Assembly (NCBI GenBank): GCA_963573385.1
Contig: CAUYLG010013866.1
Coordinates: 1 to 64,000, forward strand
Length of the DNA: 64,000 nucleotides
Reading direction: 5' to 3'
From: Cacajao melanocephalus
Lineage: Eukaryota; Chordata; Mammalia; Primates; Pitheciidae
This document shows positions 41,171 to 56,339 of the stretch, in pieces. The notes under the pieces were generated by a model. It did not search any database. It had not been told where the DNA came from and saw nothing but the letters and a program-made list of their open reading frames with translations. Both the position numbers and the translations under genes were made by a program. Every line of letters starts with the position of its first letter. Position 1 is the stretch's first letter.

Positions 41171-41760
41171 CCTTGCAAATCTTTTTGCACATTCTGTGGG
41201 TTGTCTTTTTACCCTGTTAAGATTGTCTTTTGATACGCAACGTTTAAACATTTTCATGAAGTCCACTTTGTCTATTTTTTCTTTTGTTGTCTGTGTCTTT
41301 GGTATCAAAGCCAAGAACCCATTGCCAAATCTAATGTAGTGAAAATTTGTCCTATGTTTTCTGCTAAGAGTTTTAGGTCTTACCTTTGGGTCTTTGATCT
41401 ATTTCAAGTTAATTTTTGTATATTATGTTAGGCAAGAATCCAACTTCATTATTTTGCCTGTGGATATCCATTTTTTTCCAGTATTATTTGTTGAAAAGGT
41501 TATCTTTTCCCCATTGAAGGGGCTTGGCACCCTTGCCAAACATCACTTGACCATATATGCAAAGGTTTCTTTCTTGGCTGTTTATTCTATTCCATTGGTC
41601 TATATGTCTGTCTTTATGCCAGTACCACACAGTTTTGATTACTGTAGTTTTGTAATAGTTTTGAAACCAGGAAGTGTGAGGCCTCTGGCTTTATTTTTCT
41701 TTTTCAAGATTGTTTTGGCTATTTGGGGTCCCTTGAGATTCTGTATGAATTTTAGGATTT

Positions 41761-41883
41761 TTTTTCTTTTTTTTTTTTTTTTTGAGATAGAGTTTTGCTC
41801 TTGTCACCCAGTCTGGAGTGCAATGGTGTGATATCGGCTCACTGCAACCTCCACCAAGTGATCCTCCCACCTTAGCCTCTATA
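41761..41883 (-). mobile_element. Truncated Alu, antisense (right monomer only)
   Basis: Poly-T (41766-41783) followed by about 100 bp of antisense right monomer. It then breaks off into unrelated sequence at 'cctctatagc'. Confidence 0.88.
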
Positions 41884-42789
41884 GCTATCTGTAAACTTCA
41901 ACTAATTCTCAAGCCTCAACTGCCACATGTAGTATGCTACTCCTGACTGTACTCCTGCCCCTGTCCTCAGTGGGTCAGGCTGATATGGATTTTCATGCAT
42001 TCAATGTGGCAGTAGATCTAGCCTTGGTCCCAGTGGAATTATCACTAAATTGGGATTTTTGTCTAGAATCCTGGGCTTAGCCAAAACTCCAGTTTGTAAT
42101 GTCTTAGAAGTCTTTCAAAGTTAGTCCTGTCACACAGTTCTTATCATTAAGAGATCATGTTTTGCTGCTTTTGTACCTTGAGCAAACCACCCAACCCCAA
42201 GGCATCAGAGTCTTTTGTCCTCTTTGGCATCAGAACTCTGTTATTATTGTTCTCCTTTCTCTTGTTTGTCACTCACCCCTCCTATTTGGATAGGCTATCA
42301 TGATTATGCCTTGCTTTCACAGATGTAATTATTTTATTTATTCTTCATAATAATCCTGCGAGGCAGAGAGGGTTGTTGTTTTTGCCAGTTAAGGAGCCCG
42401 CAACCTCACCTGACTCTGAAGACATGCGACAGGCCTAACTTCCTAAGGCTCTGCTTAAATCCCGGGGCTAGCTTACAAAACTTACCATGGAATCAGAAGT
42501 GACCTTCCTCTTCAGGAAATGGGAGTAATGAAGATGCTATCAGCTACTGCTGAACCCAGCAGCCAGGAGAACCCAGTGGGCAGGGGCTGGATAACACTAT
42601 CACATCTGCCAACTTTAGTCACAGACAGTCAACATATCTGCTTCCTGTTGCCCGATTGTGTCCACTGATTACAGGGTATTTCAGGGTATTTTGGGGAAGA
42701 TAAGAGCTCTACTGAACTAACTGACAGGACTGGTGCTCCCGGCTTAACAGACTGAGATGCCAACCAATTCCCTTCTCTCATCTCAGCAT
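41884..42789. other. Intergenic DNA, nothing firmly recognised
   Basis: About 900 bp of moderately GC-rich sequence. There may be traces of MIR or L2 (near 42300-42420), but they are too weak to assign. Confidence 0.4.
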
Positions 42790-43090
42790 TCTTTCCAGTG
42801 TTCACCACACTCCAGCCATGCTGGCCTTCACTTGGATTTCTTGACTAAACCATTCTCCTTCAGGCTGATCTTTCTGTCTAAAAGGCTCTTCCCCATTTTT
42901 TTGCCCAGTTAATTGCAACTCATCCTTCAGGATCCAGACTCACTGTTAATTTCTCATTTGAAGCCTTCTCTGATCCCAACAGACCAGCATGTTCATCAGC
43001 GTATACTCTCATATCAACCCCTACTTTACCTTTGTAGTACTTAGCAGGATAACTCTTAGAAAGCAATGACCAAGTGTCAGCCATGACTAA
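42790..43090 (-). mobile_element. L2 LINE 3' relic, antisense
   Basis: The order 'ccatgctggccttcacttgg', 'aggctcttcccc', 'caggatccagactcactg', 'aagccttctctgatccc' and 'tttgtagtacttagca' fits the reversed 3' end of the ancient L2 LINE. Divergent. Confidence 0.6.
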
Positions 43091-43234
43091 GCTAACCCTA
43101 AATAAAATAACACAGTCCATGCAGCCAGAACAAATTAAAAAATATTCCCCATACTTTATTTGTACATTTTGAACACTATAGAAACATTTAGTCTCCCACG
43201 AGACTTCTTAGAATTCCCCCTTCATCCCTTTCTC

Positions 43235-44130
43235 ATCCACCCCAAAACTTAGTGGCATAAAACAACTACTATTTTTTTTTAGATGGAGTCTCACTCTGTC
43301 ACCCAGGCTGGAGTATAGTGGGATGATCTTGGCTCATTGCAACCTCCGCCTCCTGGGTTCAAGCAATTTTCTGCCTTAGCTTCCCAAACAGCTGGGATGG
43401 CAGGTGCCTGCCACCATGCCCGGCTAATCTTTGTATTTTTAGTAGAGCCGGGGTTTTACCATCTCGGCTAGGCTGGTCGTGAGCTTCTGACCTTGTGATC
43501 CACTTGTCTCAGCCTCCAAAAGTGCTGGGATTACAGGCGTGAGCCACTGTGCCTGGCCCTACTATTTTATTATATTCATGATCCAGTGGGTCAGAGTTTG
43601 GGCAGGGCAGAGGAATGGCTTGTCTTTGTTTCCCAATGTTGGAGGTCTCAGCTGGTTTGGCTCAAATGGCTAGAGATGGCAAGAACAGCTTGACTGAAGT
43701 CATATGTCTGGGGCTTCAGTTCTGCTCCATGTAGTGTCTGCTGCATATACAATGTCCCAGGTGGCTCCTTCTTCCTTTCCTAACATATCTGATTTGTGGG
43801 CTTGTGTGGCTGAAACAGCTGGGGATCGGCCAGCATTATTCTCTCTCCATGCAGCCTTTCCATGTGGCTTTAGCTTCTTACGGCACGGGAGGAAGTTTCC
43901 AAGGGAGAGCAACACAAGAATGAAAATTCCAAGAAATCCAGGTGAAAAGTTATATGGCTTTTTACAACCTAGCTTTAGAAGTCCCAGTTCTGCCATATTC
44001 TATTGCTGAAACAAGTCATGAAGTCTAGCCCATATTCCAGAGGAGGGGAATTAAACTTCCTTGATGTATGTCTACAGGAAGGAATAGAATTAACGGCACA
44101 GGCCACCACAATTCATGTCCCTTTCATGGT
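43235..44130 (-). mobile_element. MLT1-like or other MaLR-type LTR relic, antisense, split by an Alu
   Basis: Starts with 'ccccaaaacttagtggcataa' and resumes after the Alu with 'gtgggtcagagtttgggcag'. It then follows a familiar interspersed repeat ('ctccatgcagcctttccatg', 'agttctgccatattctattg'). I recognise the repeat but am not certain of the family; an MLT1-type LTR is the best guess. Frames at 43700-44009 are by-products. Confidence 0.55.
43269..43558 (-). mobile_element. Alu SINE, antisense, nested
   Basis: Antisense Alu inserted in the LTR-like relic. The flank ctactatttt occurs at 43266-43275 (merging with poly-T) and again at 43559-43568. Confidence 0.93.
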
Positions 44131-44345
44131 ATTGGCTTGAAGTCCAGAATCGCATATAAATTAGGTTCAGGTGTGAATGAGGCTCCTTGATTGCAATCTC
44201 TTGATCAGAAGAGCTATAAACTAGAGACAAGTTCCCTGTATCTCTTGCCCGTGTTAGGCGTCCCCCACCCAAGGTTCAGTGATTCGCTGCAAAGACTCAC
44301 AGGACTCAGCATATAGTCATATTTATTGTTAAGACTTACTACCAC
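44131..44345 (-). mobile_element. Unnamed ancient repeat, LTR-like
   Basis: 'caaagactcacaggactcagcatatagtcatatttattg' type sequence belongs to an old interspersed family whose name I cannot fix. It is cut by the following Alu. Confidence 0.4.
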
Positions 44346-44365
44346 AAGAAGATACAGAGCAAAGT

Positions 44366-44674
44366 GGCCAGGCGTGGTGGTTCTTGCCTGTAATCCCAGC
44401 ACTTTGGGAGTTGGCATGGGTTGACCACTTGAACTCAGGAGTTCAAGACCAGGTAGGCAAAATGGCAAAACCCTGTCTCTACAAAAAATGTAAAAATTAG
44501 CTGGGTGTGGTGGTACGTGCCTGTAGTTCCAGCTACTTGGGAGGCTGAGGTGGGAGAATCACATGAACCTGGGAGCGGAGCTTGCACCACTACATTCCAG
44601 TGTGGGGGAGAGAGCACTCCAGCCTGGGCAACAGAGTGAGACTCTGTCTCACAAAACAAGACAAAACAAACAAA
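44366..44674 (+). mobile_element. Alu SINE, sense
   Basis: Sense Alu with internal rearrangement in the right monomer ('gtgggggagagagcactccag') and a CAAAA-type tail. Confidence 0.9.
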
Positions 44675-44702
44675 GGCTAACCTTGGAAGCAGAACTTTCT
44701 GT

Positions 44703-44873
44703 CTTTTTTCTTTTTTAGAGACTGGGTCTTGCTCTATTGCTCAGGCTGTAGTGCAGTAGTGCAATTATGGCTCACTGTAGCTTCAAACTTCTGGGCTCAA
44801 GTGACCCCCTGCCTCAGCCTCTTAAGTAGCTAGGGCTACAGGCATGCATCACCATGCCTGGCTAGTTTTTTAC
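44703..44873 (-). mobile_element. Partial Alu (right monomer), antisense
   Basis: Antisense Alu right monomer, 'gagactgggtcttgctctat' to 'gcctggctagttttttac'. It lacks a left monomer and abuts the poly-T of the next Alu. Confidence 0.85.
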
Positions 44874-45162
<289 letters not shown>

Positions 45163-45295
45163 TAAGCTGACCTTTCTAAGGATAAGTAGTCAGGCCTGCT
45201 ATGGTTAACTCTGTTTTCACACTGGCCAACATGTAACGGTGATGTAAGGACAGCAAAATTTTAGCAAATACTCCCATTGAAAAAGGTGGAAGAAG

Positions 45296-45576
45296 GGCCA
45301 GACGCGGTGGCTCATGCCTGTAATCCCAGCACTTTGGGAGGCCAAGGCAAGTGAATTGCCTGAGCTCCGGAGGTTGAGACCAGGCAACACGGTGAAACCC
45401 TAACTCTACTAAAATACAGGAAATTAGCTAGGTGTGGCAGCGTGTGCCTGTGATCCCAGCTACTCGGGAGGCTGAGACAGGAAAATTGCTAGAACATAGG
45501 AGGCAGGAGGTTGCATGAGCTGAGATTGTGCCACTGCATTCCAGCCTGGGCGACAGAGCCAAAAAAGAAAAAAAAA
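45296..45576 (+). mobile_element. Alu SINE, sense, with 12-bp target-site duplication
   Basis: Sense Alu. The flank gaaaaaggtgga is perfect at 45279-45290 and 45577-45588. Confidence 0.95.
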
Positions 45577-45590
45577 GAAAAAGGTGGAGG

Positions 45591-45882
45591 GGCCAGGCGA
45601 GATGGCTCAGGCCTGGTAATTCTAGCACTTTGGGAGGCTGAGGAGGGTGGGTTGACTGATCTCAGGAGTTCGAGACCAGCCTCGGCAACATGGTGAAACC
45701 CCATCTCTACTAACACTACAAAAAATTAGCCAGTCATGGTGGCACGTGCCTATAGTTCCAGCTACTTGGGAGACTGACGCAGGAGAATTGTTTGAACCCA
45801 GGAGGCAGAGGTTGCAGTCAGCCAAGATCGTGCCATTGCACTCCAGCCTGGGGGCACAAAGTGAGATGAGACTTGGTCTCAA

Positions 45883-45918
<36 letters not shown>

Positions 45919-45921
45919 AAA
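45591..45921 (+). mobile_element. Alu SINE, sense, with (AAC)n tail
   Basis: Second sense Alu just 2 bp right of the first one's duplication. Its tail has become a pure (AAC)n microsatellite at 45885-45917. The Asn-rich frame here is that microsatellite in translation. Confidence 0.94.
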
Positions 45922-46332
45922 CCATGGAGGGAAGAAGAATGAGAGGCACATAGTAGTTACTGGCCCATAGCAATTCTGAAATCCGTGCAGGCACGTATTT
46001 CTAGTTCCTTGACTAAGGCCTAGAACTGCTCCATGGGAGTTTTTCTCTGTGATTCTTGGCTCTTCCCTTTGGACTCTTGGCTTTGCATTTAGCTTTGCTT
46101 CCTTTTCCATAAGAAATAACCTGTGTTTGCAAATAAGTTGTCTTTTTGGCCTGCTTCCTCTCCATATAAAGTTTGGTGCCCTAAGCTCTCTTTTCATTTT
46201 GAACTATCTGTTCTTTTTAGTTCAAGTTTATGGTGCTTCTACCAATATAATTATCTTAAAAACATTGTGAGTTTTCTATTAACAGTATTGAGGTTCACTC
46301 TATTAGACAAAAGCCACACTCTAAAGTCTTTT
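45922..46332. other. Intergenic DNA, nothing recognised
   Basis: About 400 bp without gene or repeat assignment. Confidence 0.4.
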
Positions 46333-46924
<592 letters not shown>

Positions 46925-47260
46925 CCTGAGGTTATTTTTACCCAGAGGCCATACTTTACTTGAAGTGTATTGAATTTAATCTTTGCTATTAGGCCACCTC
47001 CTGCTGTGAAAGTCTTTTCATTGGGAGATACTAGAGATTAGAAACAGGTTTGTTTTTGAATCTAGCAAGTCTTGACTTCTTAATATTCTAAGTGCTGCTT
47101 GGAAATTAAACAATTTCTTAGTTCAACTTCTTGTATTTTGTCTTAGACAAATAGAAGACACCACTTAGCAATTTCAACATTCTGACTGGAAACTCCCTAG
47201 CCAAACCCATGAGATATAAGATCATTAACTGTGCTTTCTAGTTTTTATTAGATACCCTTT
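46925..47260. other. Intergenic DNA, nothing recognised
   Basis: Unassigned 340 bp. Confidence 0.4.
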
Positions 47261-47395
47261 CTTTCTTTCTTTTGTTGAGATGTGTCTCACTATGTTGCAC
47301 AGGCTGGCCTTGAATTCCTGACCTCAAGTGATTCTCCTAGTTCAGCCTCCTGAGTAGCTGGGTCTGTAGGTGCACACCACATACTGGGCTACTCT
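47261..47395 (-). mobile_element. Rearranged Alu fragment, antisense
   Basis: Short old Alu piece ('tctcactatgttgcacaggctgg' to 'tgcacaccacatactggg') after a (CTTT)n-like stretch. It joins left-type and right-type monomer segments. Confidence 0.75.
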
Positions 47396-47521
47396 TTCTG
47401 TTTTTTACATTACCTCAGACAACAGTGCTGCCAAACTTTCTGCCACTATATGACAGGGGTCGCCTTTTATCCAACTGTATTAGTTTGCTAAGGGTGCCAT
47501 AACAAGGTACAGCGTGGCTGA

Positions 47522-47920
<399 letters not shown>

Positions 47921-48203
47921 TAGAGTTGATCCTTCCTATGAGCTGTGAGCAAGGATCTGTCCCATACTTTTCTCCTAGATTCTTGTGGTTTGCTTGCTGA
48001 CAGCAATATTTGGCATTCTTTGGCTTGCAGATCCATCACTCTGATCTGTCTTCAGGCTGACATGGTGTTCCTTCTGTGTGCATATTTGTGTCAAAAATTT
48101 GGACGCCAGTCATACTGGATTAGGACGCATTCTAATGACATCATTTTAAGTGAATTACCTCTATCTTAAGTGAAGACCCTATCTTCAAATATAATTACAT
48201 TCT

Positions 48204-48505
48204 GGCTGGATGCGGTGGCTCACACGAGTAATCCCAGTGCTTTGGGAGACTGAAGTGGGAGGATCCTCTGAGGCTAGAAGTTTGAGACCAGTGTGGACAA
48301 CATAGCAAGACCCTGTCTCTACAAAAAAGTAAAAAAATTAGCTGGGCATGGTGGTATGCACCTATCTACTTGGGAGGAGGAGGCAGGAGGATCACTTGAG
48401 CCCAGGAGTTCAAGTTACGTGAGCTATGATTGCACCACTGTACCCTAGTCTGGGTGACAGAGTGAGATCCTGTCACTAAAAAAACCCCAAAACAAGAGCA
48501 AATAA
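48204..48505 (+). mobile_element. Alu SINE, sense, nested in MLT1
   Basis: Sense Alu. The flanks aattacattct (48193-48203) and aatcacattct (48506-48516) differ by one base. Confidence 0.94.
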
Positions 48506-48580
48506 AATCACATTCTGAGGTACTGGGAATTACAATTTCAATATGAATTTTGGTGGGGACACAAGTCAACTCAAAGCACC

Positions 48581-49584
48581 AACCTTCAATAACAATTCCC
48601 TCAGTGTCCTTCAGGACTTCACCTGAGGCCCTTTTGATTTCTGCCCACCCCTGTCCGAAGCCGATGACGTATGTTTTTCATCGTTGCAGTATCTAACTTC
48701 ACCAATTTAATTATCAGTTATGGGCTGATCAAAGAAGTGGCCACCACTATGGAACCAGGCTTTACTCTAAGAATTGGATACAACACAATTGCAGGAGAAG
48801 CTAGGGAATAAAAGGTCTGAAAGAAGATGGCTGGACGATCAAAGAAGTCACCAAAGGGAGATCACAAAGGAAAGCTGATGAATGACCATGGAAGGCTGTT
48901 GCCTCTGTATCCAGCAATAGGCCTGAAGTTTATGATAGGTCATCAGGGCTAGCAATCAGGAAGAAAAGAAGTTGGAATGCATTGAGGGAGAGCGAGGACA
49001 AACTAGAATCCACAGGACAAACTGGAACCTATGAGGACAAAATGGAACTCACAGCCATCTTTCACATTGATGAGCATGTGATATGCAGCATAAACTAATG
49101 CCCTTACCACAGAACTACACATGGTGCCTTGCGCCAGGGCTTGTAGAAGCTGAAATAGAAAATGTGGTGGGAATTGAAGGCGCTGTGGGCCAGTTAATGC
49201 TCTGTGCCAACAAAGTATATTAGCAGATCAGTAACAACTCTATGGTCTGCAGCAGCATGTGATATTAACATCAACCTTCAGAATACAAGGGCTGCTGCTT
49301 CCAAATCTTACACAAATCTTACTTGTTCCTTCCAAACTTACACAGAATTCTCTTGTGGACAATCTCATCCTGGAACCACATTGGGAAGAGACATTTGAAG
49401 AGCTAGATTTCAACTTATCTAATTGACAAAGTACAAGCATCAATCACTGTCAGATATCATGATGCTGATGCTGGGTCTCATACATACTAGCCTCTCATTT
49501 AAACTTCATATCAGTCTGCAAAATAGACCTCTGTAAAGATCTCATCAAAAAATAAAAATTAAGAAAAGAAAAAAAAAGTCTTGC
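48581..49584. other. Unrecognised 1-kb block, possibly an old repeat
   Basis: No open frame of substance and no Alu or L1 signature. Short internal direct repeats are visible (ggacaaac/ggacaaaatgga at 48998-49047, and acacaaatcttac-like motifs at 49310-49345). The tone of the sequence suggests an LTR or old LINE relic, but I cannot name it. Confidence 0.4.
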
Positions 49585-49690
49585 AAAATAAATATTAGCA
49601 TCCCCATTTTATATATGAGGAAATGTAGCCTTATTTACTCATAGATGAGTAAACGAGGAAGCCTGAATTCTGCCCGACATCTGTGTGATA
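49585..49690 (-). mobile_element. MIR SINE fragment, antisense
   Basis: 'attagcatccccattttata' and 'atgaggaaatgtag' follow reversed MIR. Short and diverged. Confidence 0.5.
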
Positions 49691-50195
49691 GTCTCTTCTA
49701 AGATGACCCTCATGATTCTTGCCTATGGGTACTCATACACTTTGGTTGTTTCCCTCCCAAATAAAATAGATTTGACCTGAGCAATCAGTAGAGCATTGCA
49801 GAAACGATGGTGAATGACTTGTGATGGTGGATCATAAGAGACATTGCAGCTTCCATCTTTCTCTCTTTTGAATCAATTGAAAACCAGCTGACATGTTGTA
49901 ACGATACTCAAGCAGCCTGAGGACAGGCCCAAATAGAGAGGAAGTGAGGGGTTCTGTAAATGACCCATCCATGTGAGTGAACCACCTTGGAAGTAGATTT
50001 TCCTTCACCAGCCTAGCCTTCAAATGACTATAGCCCCATATTTTACTGCAACCTCCCGAGAAACTTCAAGTCAGAACTATATAGCTAAGTGGCTTCTAAA
50101 TTCCTGACTTACAGAAAATATGAGATAATGTTTATTATGGTTTTAAAGCTGCAAAATTTTGGGTTAATTGGTTATATATAACATTAGATTAATAT
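49691..50195 (+). mobile_element. Possible MLT1-type LTR relic, sense
   Basis: 'ccaaataaaatagatttgacc' at the left and 'tttattatggttttaaagctgcaaaatttt' at the right recall the two ends of a sense MLT1-group LTR. The middle is poorly conserved, so this is a tentative call. Confidence 0.4.
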
Positions 50196-50219
50196 AATCT
50201 GTTAGATTCTGAAGCACAA

Positions 50220-51879
<1,660 letters not shown>

Positions 51880-52291
51880 TTCCCTCGAGGTCCTTCCCTG
51901 TCTCTTCCCGCCGCCTTGCATCTCCCCGACTTGGGACTGAGCTAGCATTTGAGCCCCCGTCTGGGGACTTTTCCGGGTCTTCTTCGGCCTCCTCAGTGAC
52001 CGTTCCCAGGACAGGAACAGGGCTCCCTTTTTTACTGCGGGGCGCTGGGAGGGGCCGGGTAGGCTGCTCACCTAGTCTCTCGGGATTTTCCCCAAGATAG
52101 GGGGTCATTTGCGTGGGGCGTTGTACTCGAGCACCCAATATGTCCCAAGCTGGTCTGGGAAACATTGGGGGGATGTGTTTATCGTCCTGGCTGGCACAGA
52201 AGGCCATGCATTCCTGCCACCAGGGGTGACTTGACCCGCAGAATCTAAGCCCCGGCGGCGGCGTGCGCCCTCCCGACCGGCGCCGGCAGCA

Positions 52292-52333
52292 GGGCGGGGC
52301 CTGGCGGGGGCGGGGCCTGGCGGGTCAGGTGAC
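52292..52333 (+). promoter_or_regulatory. SWAP70: Tandem GC boxes (SP/KLF type) and E-box
   Basis: A gggcggggc box lies at 52292-52300 and a gggggcgggg box at 52306-52315. They are part of a 16-bp tandem duplication: cggggcctggcggg at 52295-52308 and again at 52311-52324. A CAGGTG E-box follows at 52326-52331. This cluster lies about 100-140 bp upstream of the start codon, where a TATA-less promoter core would be expected. Confidence 0.7.
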
Positions 52334-52429
52334 TGCGCGGCGGGCGGTGGCTGTAGAGGCTAAGGGGCGTCAGAGGCGTGGAGGGGCTGGCTGGGCAGGA
52401 GGGGTTGGCGGGGCAGCAGGGCAGCAATC

Positions 52430-52528
52430 ATGGGGAGCTTGAAGGACGAGCTGCTCAAAGCCATCTGGCACGCCTTCACTGCACTCGACCACGACCACAG
52501 CGGCAAAGTCTCCAAGTCCCAGCTCAAG
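52430..52528 (+). CDS. SWAP70: SWAP70 coding exon 1 (33 codons)
   Basis: This is the first coding exon of SWAP70, a switch-associated PH-domain protein. It is a phosphoinositide- and F-actin-binding, Rac-linked signalling protein of B cells, mast cells and other cells. The 33 residues begin [16 protein letters not shown] and end KVSKSQLK. They match the N-terminal EF-hand-like region shared with the paralogue DEF6; the MGSLK start separates SWAP70 from DEF6. The ATG has A at -3 and G at +4. The last codon AAG is followed at once by gtgggc, a good phase-0 donor. No ATG occurs between the GC boxes and this start. From memory, the human protein has Glu at residue 6 and Gln at 21, where this has Asp and His; this may point to a non-human primate, but I could not check it. 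The remaining exons (PH domain, coiled coil) lie outside the window. Confidence 0.93.
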
Positions 52529-53639
52529 GTGGGCGCCTCCTGTCCCGGCCCCTCACCCGATCCTCCCCGGCGCGCTCTGCCCTTCCCTGGTGGAAGCGGG
52601 ACCTGGCGGGCCGCGACCGCAGGGAGGGGCGGGCCGGAATGCGCCCCGGAGGCCTGCTTGGGGCGGAGTGGGCTGAGACCGGGATTTGGTGTTTAATGCC
52701 TCCACTTTGCGTTCGGGCCATGCCCTCGGCTGGATACGTTAGTTCCTGCTGGTTTCCCAGGGACTGGGATGGGTGGAGGGCCTAAGTTGGGGATGAAGTC
52801 TGTGAGGGGAAAGTGTGATTCCTTCTTGGCGCTGGAAAAGCGGGGGTAGGGGGGCAGAAAGTGGATTCTGAGGTGGCGATGGGAAGCTCCCTTAAACAGC
52901 TTTCGCAGAATTTTCGTTTTACTCCGGGAGAGGAAGGGACTTGCCCAAGGTCGCTGGGCTGAACCTTCTGCAGCCCACAGCCCCACACCGGCACAGTCCT
53001 CAAAACGGTCAGCTGCCCCGGAAGCGCCAAGGCAGTCCGGAGACTGCAGAAATGCGCCGAGGTCCGGCCTGCAGCGTCCTCCTCCTTTGGGAGGCTTTCT
53101 GACTTGGGAAGACCTCCCGCCCAGCGTCCTTAGGTCTGGAACTAGTAAACAGGGTGTGCTGTGTCCCACTGGGACCTTAGTTTCGGGTGAGGAGCGCTGA
53201 TCTTTCTGGCACCCTGCAAAAGCAGTCGCTTTTGCAGAGTCGTTATTGTGACTGCCGAGAGAGACTCCAGAGTATAAGCTATAAATAAAAGGATGTTTGT
53301 AAACTGAGTAACCCCAAGCAGGGAAATTGGCACTCAGCCAGGAGAAATTGGCAACTTCTTCAAAGTAGAAAATATAGAAACAGACAAGAAGAGCCATTCA
53401 TAGACGTTTAAAAATATACACATTTTAGATCCAAATGTCCAGTTTTCTTAGCCTTATCTGGGAGTGAATTCTTAAGATTGGGTTTGTTTTGTATATTTTT
53501 GTACAGTAACCAGATTCTTGTGAGTAGTGGCTTTTATGCCAATATGACTTAGCATTCTCTTTGTGTTCCTTTTTCCTCTCTCTTTTTCTCGCTGATAGAA
53601 TCATAGTCTGGAAGGGTCCATGGAGATAATTCACTTAAT

Positions 53640-55213
<1,574 letters not shown>

Positions 55214-55317
55214 TACCTCTTAATTTTATAGATATGATAGATGAGATATTTAGTGATTTGCCCAAAGTCATAGTTGTGAACCAATGTTTTCACACTTTTC
55301 TATGTGTGTATGTGTGT

Positions 55318-55590
55318 GTGAGACAGAGTCTTGCTCTGTTGCCCAGGCTTGAGTGCAGTGGTGCTAACTCAGCTCTCTGTAGCCTCTGCTTCCCAGCTCA
55401 AGTGATCTTTCAGCCTCCGTCTCTCAAGTAGCTAGGCTCACAGGCACGAACCATCATGCTTAGTTCATTTTTGTATTTTTTTGTAGAGATAGGATTTGGT
55501 CTTGTTCCACAGGTTGATGTCGAACTCCTGAGCTCAAAGCCAGCCACCTACCTCGATCTCCTAAAGAGCTAGGATTCAGATATGATCACC
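55318..55590 (-). mobile_element. Alu SINE (old), antisense, tail replaced by (TG)n
   Basis: Degenerate antisense Alu. In place of poly-T there is a short (TG)n run (55302-55319) directly before 'gagacagagtcttgctctg'. The left-monomer end is eroded. Confidence 0.85.
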
Positions 55591-55611
55591 TAGTCCAACT
55601 GACTCTTTATA

Positions 55612-55935
55612 ATTCTTTTTTCTTTTTTTTTAAGACAAGGTCTTTTTCTGTCACCCAGGCTGGAGTGCAGTGGTGTGTTCGTGGCTCAGTGCAACCACCT
55701 CGCCTCCCAAGTTCAAGCAATTCTCCTGCCTCAGGTTCAAGCAATTCTCCTGCCTCAGCCTCCCAAGTAGCTGGAATTATAGGGGCCCACTACCATGCCT
55801 GGCTAATATTTGTATTTTTAGTAGAGATGTGGTTTCACCATATTGGCAGGGGTGGTCTTGAACTCCTGACATCAGGTAATCCACCTGCCTGTGCTTCTCA
55901 AAGTACTGGGATTACAGCCTGAGCCACGCCTGGCC
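55612..55935 (-). mobile_element. Alu SINE, antisense, with internal 24-bp tandem duplication
   Basis: Antisense Alu. The 24 bp at 55711-55734 (gttcaagcaattctc... to ...tcag) are repeated exactly at 55735-55758, lengthening the element. Confidence 0.95.
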
Positions 55936-56339
55936 TATTTTCACACTTTAAAGCTAATGGTTTCTTTATTTTCTTCTCTTTCAGTTGACGGCATAAAGGA
56001 GATTTTTTGGATTACTTTGATTATACTTTATTCACAATTGTCTTTATGGCTGCTTGTAGGAAAAGCGTCAGAGCATTCTTGACAGCAGGCTCGGCAGGAA
56101 GTTTTAAATCCCAGTTCATAGATTTCACCCATAATATGTTGCTAATGCAACTGTGCAATTGTATTTTGTCTCTCTTGTTTGTATGAGACTTTGGGGTTCG
56201 TTCACTTCTGTTCATCTTGCCAGTGTTTGTAGAATTGAAAATATTTAAACATTTTTACTTAGGTCTCTTTTTGTGTTTGACCCCAGTTCTGTGTTCTGTT
56301 GGCTAGGAGTAGAGTTTTTGCCTTAATTTGTTGATCGAT
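55936..56339. other. Intron sequence, nothing recognised
   Basis: No supported feature. Confidence 0.4.

Larger units (their letters stand above)
51880..53100. promoter_or_regulatory. SWAP70: CpG island of the SWAP70 promoter
   Basis: GC content and CpG frequency rise sharply here compared with the rest of the window and peak at about 52220-52680. No TATA box is visible upstream of the start codon. A CCAAT pentamer lies at 52135-52139. The region spans the 5' UTR, exon 1 and the start of intron 1, which is typical of a housekeeping-type promoter with dispersed transcription starts. Limits are judged by eye. Confidence 0.85.

Noticed and set aside
43700..44009. Opposed frames of about 100 codons
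   Set aside because: They lie in an LTR-like interspersed repeat and lack recognisable protein motifs.
45622..46197. 191-codon minus-strand frame as a gene
   Set aside because: Most of it is antisense Alu plus the (AAC)n tail. Alu-derived peptide phrases are obvious and there is no exon context.
52378..52785. 135-codon plus-strand frame overlapping SWAP70 exon 1
   Set aside because: It starts at GTG, not ATG, and reads across the exon 1 donor in another frame. It is a shadow of the GC-rich exon.
52693..53397. 234-codon minus-strand frame in the start of intron 1
   Set aside because: Long only because of GC-rich composition. No domain, splice context or paralogue is recognised.
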